Source: JAYVIQ01 sp043770215
Lineage (GTDB): Bacteria; Bacteroidota; Bacteroidia; Cytophagales; JAAEPT01
NCBI GenBank assembly: GCA_043770215.1
Contig: JAYVIQ010000062.1
Coordinates: 1 to 8,692, forward strand
Length of the DNA: 8,692 nucleotides
Direction of reading: 5' to 3'
The notes below the pieces were generated by a model. That model did no database searches, was not told the DNA's origin, and worked only from the letters and a program-made list of their open reading frames with translations. Shown in pieces: positions 5,955 to 8,692 of the stretch (position 1 is the first letter of the stretch; every line of letters begins with the position of its first letter). A program made the translations under genes and the position numbers.

Positions 5955-5978
5955 TAACGTACACAAACAAAAGAAATT

Positions 5979-7202
5979 TTGAATAAGAAAAAAATAATTA
6001 ATGACCCTGTTTACGGTTTTATTACTTTTCCGAGTGAATTAGTGTACGATATTATTTCAGAACCCGTTTTTCAGAGGCTAAGAAGAATAAAACAGTTAGG
6101 CCTTACAGAGTTTGTTTATCCAGGGGCAAATCACACTCGTTTTCATCATGCAATAGGGGCTATGCATCTGATGATGAAAGCATTAGACTCTTTAAGAAAA
6201 AAAGGACATCATGTTTGGGACATTGAGTATGAAAGCGCTTGTGTAGCCATTTTATTGCACGATGTGGGTCATGGTCCATTTTCTCATGCCCTAGAACATA
6301 GTCTACTAAAAAATGTAGCACACGAAAAAATTTCATTGACAATAATGGAAGTGCTAAACAAAAAATATGAAGGTTCATTGAGCATAGCTATAAATATGTT
6401 CAAAAATGAATATCATCGTCCATTTTTTTATCAATTAATCTCCAGCCAATTGGATGTGGATCGTTTAGATTATTTACGCAGAGATTGTTTTTTTACAGGA
6501 GTATCAGAAGGCACCGTTGCATCAGACAGAATTATAAATATGATGGATTTGGTAGACAATGAATTGGTATTAGAAGAAAAAGGTATTTATAGTATAGAAA
6601 ATTTTTTAAACGCAAGAAGACTTATGTACTGGCAAGTGTATTTGCACAAAACTGCTGTTTCTGCTGAGCAAATGCTTATTTCTTGTATAAAAAGAGCGCA
6701 AGACTTAGCTTTAAGTGGTGTTTATGTTTTTGCATCTCCTGCTTTGGATACATTTTTAACCCAAGAGATTTCTAAAGACCAATTAAAAGACTCTGTTTTA
6801 GAAGATTTTATGAATCTAGATGATATGGATGTTTGGGGAGCAATAAAAGTATGGGCAACACATGAAGATTTTGTATTATCTTTATTGTCTAAAAATATTT
6901 TAAATAGACAAATTCAAAAAATAGAAATCAGAAACGAACCTATTCAAAAGCTTGAATTAGAAGAAATTATCAAGAAAATAGAAAAAAAACTTTGTTTAGA
7001 CGCTAGCCTTTCAAACTATTTTCTTAGCCAAGGCGTTATAAGTAACAAAGCATACATTAGCAAAGGACAGAGCATAAAAATAAAAACTAAAAACAATAAA
7101 CTTATAGATATAGCTGAGGCAAGTGACTTGCCAAATATAAAAGCCATGAGTAAAATTGTTAAAAAGTATTATGTCTCTTATCCTAAAGTATTAGATTTGT
7201 AG
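5979..7202 (+). CDS. SAMHD1-like HD-domain phosphohydrolase (probable dNTPase)
   Basis: A 407-residue cytoplasmic protein of the HD superfamily branch that includes SAMHD1 and bacterial dNTP triphosphohydrolases. The metal-binding set is complete: His57 in RFHHAIG (54-60), His94-Asp95 in LLHDVGHGPFSH (92-103) and Asp161 in LDVDRLDYLRRD (158-169), in the same context as the SAMHD1 motif. His98 and His103 fit additional active-site positions. Residues beyond about 190 form the mostly helical C-terminal half, with no second catalytic motif seen. Family members split dNTPs into deoxynucleoside and triphosphate; the true substrate here is inferred. The start is TTG at 5979: the protein then begins NKKKIINDPVYGFI, where the family typically begins, no in-frame ATG exists between the upstream TAA at 5955-5957 and that conserved segment, and the nearby ATG at 6001 is out of frame. 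It is the first gene of a run with lpxD and lpxC. Confidence 0.9.
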   Translation: MNKKKIINDPVYGFITFPSELVYDIISEPVFQRLRRIKQLGLTEFVYPGANHTRFHHAIGAMHLMMKALDSLRKKGHHVWDIEYESACVAILLHDVGHGPFSHALEHSLLKNVAHEKISLTIMEVLNKKYEGSLSIAINMFKNEYHRPFFYQLISSQLDVDRLDYLRRDCFFTGVSEGTVASDRIINMMDLVDNELVLEEKGIYSIENFLNARRLMYWQVYLHKTAVSAEQMLISCIKRAQDLALSGVYVFASPALDTFLTQEISKDQLKDSVLEDFMNLDDMDVWGAIKVWATHEDFVLSLLSKNILNRQIQKIEIRNEPIQKLELEEIIKKIEKKLCLDASLSNYFLSQGVISNKAYISKGQSIKIKTKNNKLIDIAEASDLPNIKAMSKIVKKYYVSYPKVLDL

Positions 7203-7216
7203 AATTATTTAAATAC

Positions 7217-8257
7217 ATGGAGTTTACAATTGCACAATTAGCTGGCATTTTAAATGCTGAAGTACAAGGAGATCAAAGTATTAAGGTTAAAAATGTTGGA
7301 AAAATAGAAGATGCAATAGAAGGAGACATTTCTTTCTTGGCAAATCCTAAATACGAAAGCTATATTTACTCTACACGTGCAAGCGCTGTAATTGTTAGCA
7401 AAGACTTTATACCAAAAGATCATTTAACAACAACACTTATAAAAGTAGATGATCCGTATTCCTCTTTTACCATTTTGTTAGAAGAATATGATAGGATTAT
7501 GAGCTTTGCCAAAAAAGGAGATGAGCAGTTTTGCTACGCTAAAGAAAGCTCTAGTTTTGGAAAAGACTGTTACAGAGGTGCTTTTAGTTATGTTGGAGAA
7601 AATTGTATCATTGGTGAAAATGTAAAAATCTACCCACATGTGTACATTGGAGATAATTGTGTTGTAGGCAACAATACCATTTTGCACTCAGGTGTAAAAC
7701 TATATGCTAGATCAGTTATTGGAAATAATTGTATTTTACATTCTGGTTCAGTACTAGGAAGCGATGGATTTGGATTTGCCCCACAAACCGATGGCACTTA
7801 CAAGACAATACCTCAGGTAGGCAATGTAATATTAGAAGATAATGTATCTATAGGTGCAAACACAGTTGTAGATTGTGCTACAATGGGCTCTACTACAATA
7901 AGAAAAGGAGCTAAATTAGATAATTTAATACAAGTAGCCCACAATTGTGAAATAGGCGCAAATACCGTAATTGCAGCTCAAGCAGGCATGGCAGGTACTA
8001 CAAAAATAGGAGAAAATTGTGTCATTGGGGGGCAAGTAGGACTTGGAGGTCATTTAACTATAGCTAACAAAACCTCCTTTGGAGCCAAATCTGGAATTGG
8101 AAAATCTGTAAAAGAAGAAGGGCAAGCTTTTATGGGAGCGCCAGCTATTCCTATAAAAGAATTTTATAAAGTATATGCTATTTATAAAAACCTTCCCGAA
8201 ATATTGAAACGTATTGCAGATTTAGAAGAAAAAAGCTTAAATTTAACATCAAATTAG
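7217..8257 (+). CDS. lpxD: UDP-3-O-(3-hydroxyacyl)glucosamine N-acyltransferase (LpxD)
   Basis: A 346-residue cytoplasmic enzyme of usual LpxD length. It adds the N-linked 3-hydroxyacyl chain to UDP-3-O-acylglucosamine, the third step of lipid A synthesis, using acyl-ACP. Residues 1-100 fit the N-terminal uridine-binding domain (with ISFLANPKY at 38-46). Residues about 110-300 are a left-handed parallel beta helix made of hexapeptide repeats of the IGENCVIG type. The catalytic histidine is His242 in IQVAHNCEIG, and GSDGFGFA at 181-188 is the family's conserved insertion. The C-terminal helical tail follows (311-346). The ATG at 7217 lies 14 bases past the HD gene stop, so both are probably on one transcript, and lpxC follows after 12 bases. 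No Shine-Dalgarno site is evident, as is usual in Bacteroidota. Confidence 0.96.
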   Translation: MEFTIAQLAGILNAEVQGDQSIKVKNVGKIEDAIEGDISFLANPKYESYIYSTRASAVIVSKDFIPKDHLTTTLIKVDDPYSSFTILLEEYDRIMSFAKKGDEQFCYAKESSSFGKDCYRGAFSYVGENCIIGENVKIYPHVYIGDNCVVGNNTILHSGVKLYARSVIGNNCILHSGSVLGSDGFGFAPQTDGTYKTIPQVGNVILEDNVSIGANTVVDCATMGSTTIRKGAKLDNLIQVAHNCEIGANTVIAAQAGMAGTTKIGENCVIGGQVGLGGHLTIANKTSFGAKSGIGKSVKEEGQAFMGAPAIPIKEFYKVYAIYKNLPEILKRIADLEEKSLNLTSN

Positions 8258-8269
8258 TCAAGTCTTTTG

Positions 8270-8692
8270 ATGAAAATTAAACAACATACTATAAAATCTG
8301 CTATTTCATTGAGCGGAGTTGGGCTTCATACTGGGGCTACTGTCACTCTTACATTAAATCCAGCACCAGACAACCATGGGTTAAAATTTCAACGTATAGA
8401 TCTTGACAATCAGCCACTTATAGACGCAGACGCAGACAATGTAACTGACGTTTCTAGAGGTACAACACTAGAACAAAATGGTGGTAGAATTTCTACTGTA
8501 GAGCACGTATTAGCAGCTTGTGTTGGGGCACAAATAGACAATCTCTTAATTACTGTAGATGGCATTGAAGTACCTATTCTAGACGGAAGTGCAAGACCAT
8601 TTTTAGATGCCATAGAAAAAGTAGGCATTGTAGAGCAGAAATCTATGCGAGATTTTATAGAAATCACAGAAAGTATTGTATACAGTGATCTA
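8270..8692 (+). CDS. lpxC: UDP-3-O-acyl-N-acetylglucosamine deacetylase (LpxC), partial at right edge
   Basis: The first 141 codons of lpxC; the window ends in frame within the gene. LpxC is the zinc-dependent deacetylase that commits the cell to lipid A synthesis. The start KQHTIKSAISLSGVGLHTG (4-22) is the family's N-terminal signature. STVEHVLAA (75-83) contains His79, one of the three zinc ligands; the other two (HKxxD motif) lie beyond the window. VPILDGSARPF (101-111) is also conserved. The ATG at 8270 is 12 bases past the lpxD stop, consistent with one operon. In many Bacteroidota lpxC is fused to fabZ, the 3-hydroxyacyl-ACP dehydratase, and followed by lpxA; that is expected here but cannot be seen. 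The lipid A pathway runs LpxA, LpxC, LpxD, so substrate and product enzymes are adjacent. Confidence 0.95.
   Translation, partial: MKIKQHTIKSAISLSGVGLHTGATVTLTLNPAPDNHGLKFQRIDLDNQPLIDADADNVTDVSRGTTLEQNGGRISTVEHVLAACVGAQIDNLLITVDGIEVPILDGSARPFLDAIEKVGIVEQKSMRDFIEITESIVYSDL

Noticed and set aside
6160..6378. Minus-strand open frame of 72 codons
   Set aside because: It is antisense to the catalytic HD region of the hydrolase gene; a shadow of conserved codons.
7478..7687. Minus-strand open frame of 69 codons
   Set aside because: It is antisense to the hexapeptide repeats of lpxD; no independent support.
7600..8060. Repeated IGxNxxIG-type segments as a DNA repeat or array
   Set aside because: The repetition is at the protein level, from LpxD hexapeptide beta-helix turns; the DNA copies are diverged and are not a tandem repeat or CRISPR.
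8410..8667. Minus-strand open frame of 85 codons
   Set aside because: The + strand here encodes the conserved LpxC N-terminal domain in frame to the window end, so this is a shadow.

Overview
The window looks like chromosomal DNA of a Bacteroidota bacterium that has type IX secretion. The evidence is consistent: AT-rich coding and spacer DNA, few Shine-Dalgarno-like sequences, TATATTTG boxes fitting the Bacteroidota -7 element (TAnnTTTG), a PorX-type receiver-PglZ protein, an acidic-tailed lipoprotein signal, and an HD hydrolase followed by lpxD and lpxC. I cannot place it below phylum. I see no insertion sequence, phage gene, CRISPR array, tRNA or rRNA.

Layout. Bases 1-324 hold no gene I can support. 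A small pterin-4a-carbinolamine dehydratase gene (325-591, +) meets a Fur-family regulator gene (592-1017, -) stop codon to stop codon. Four more leftward genes follow, apparently separate transcription units: hisA (1228-1953), a lipoprotein di-haem cytochrome c peroxidase (2185-3282), malate dehydrogenase (3349-4269) and porX (4369-5922). The peroxidase, mdh and porX genes each have the same octamer TATATTTG 21-49 bases before the start codon. The sequence between mdh and the peroxidase gene folds as a terminator hairpin whose loop is that box.

From 5979 the strand switches. A SAMHD1-like HD hydrolase with a TTG start (5979-7202), lpxD (7217-8257) and the 5' part of lpxC (8270 to the window end) form a tight rightward operon with gaps of 14 and 12 bases. 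LpxC and LpxD catalyse the second and third steps of lipid A synthesis, so this operon makes the outer membrane through which the PorX-controlled secretion system exports. porX and the HD gene are divergent across 56 bases.

Most of the window is ordinary core metabolism and envelope biogenesis. I did not find a convincing new system. The points most worth a second look are the porX/HD divergent pair (two nucleotide- or phosphate-ester-acting enzymes), the promoter box inside a terminator loop, the back-to-back stop codons, and the isolated hisA.
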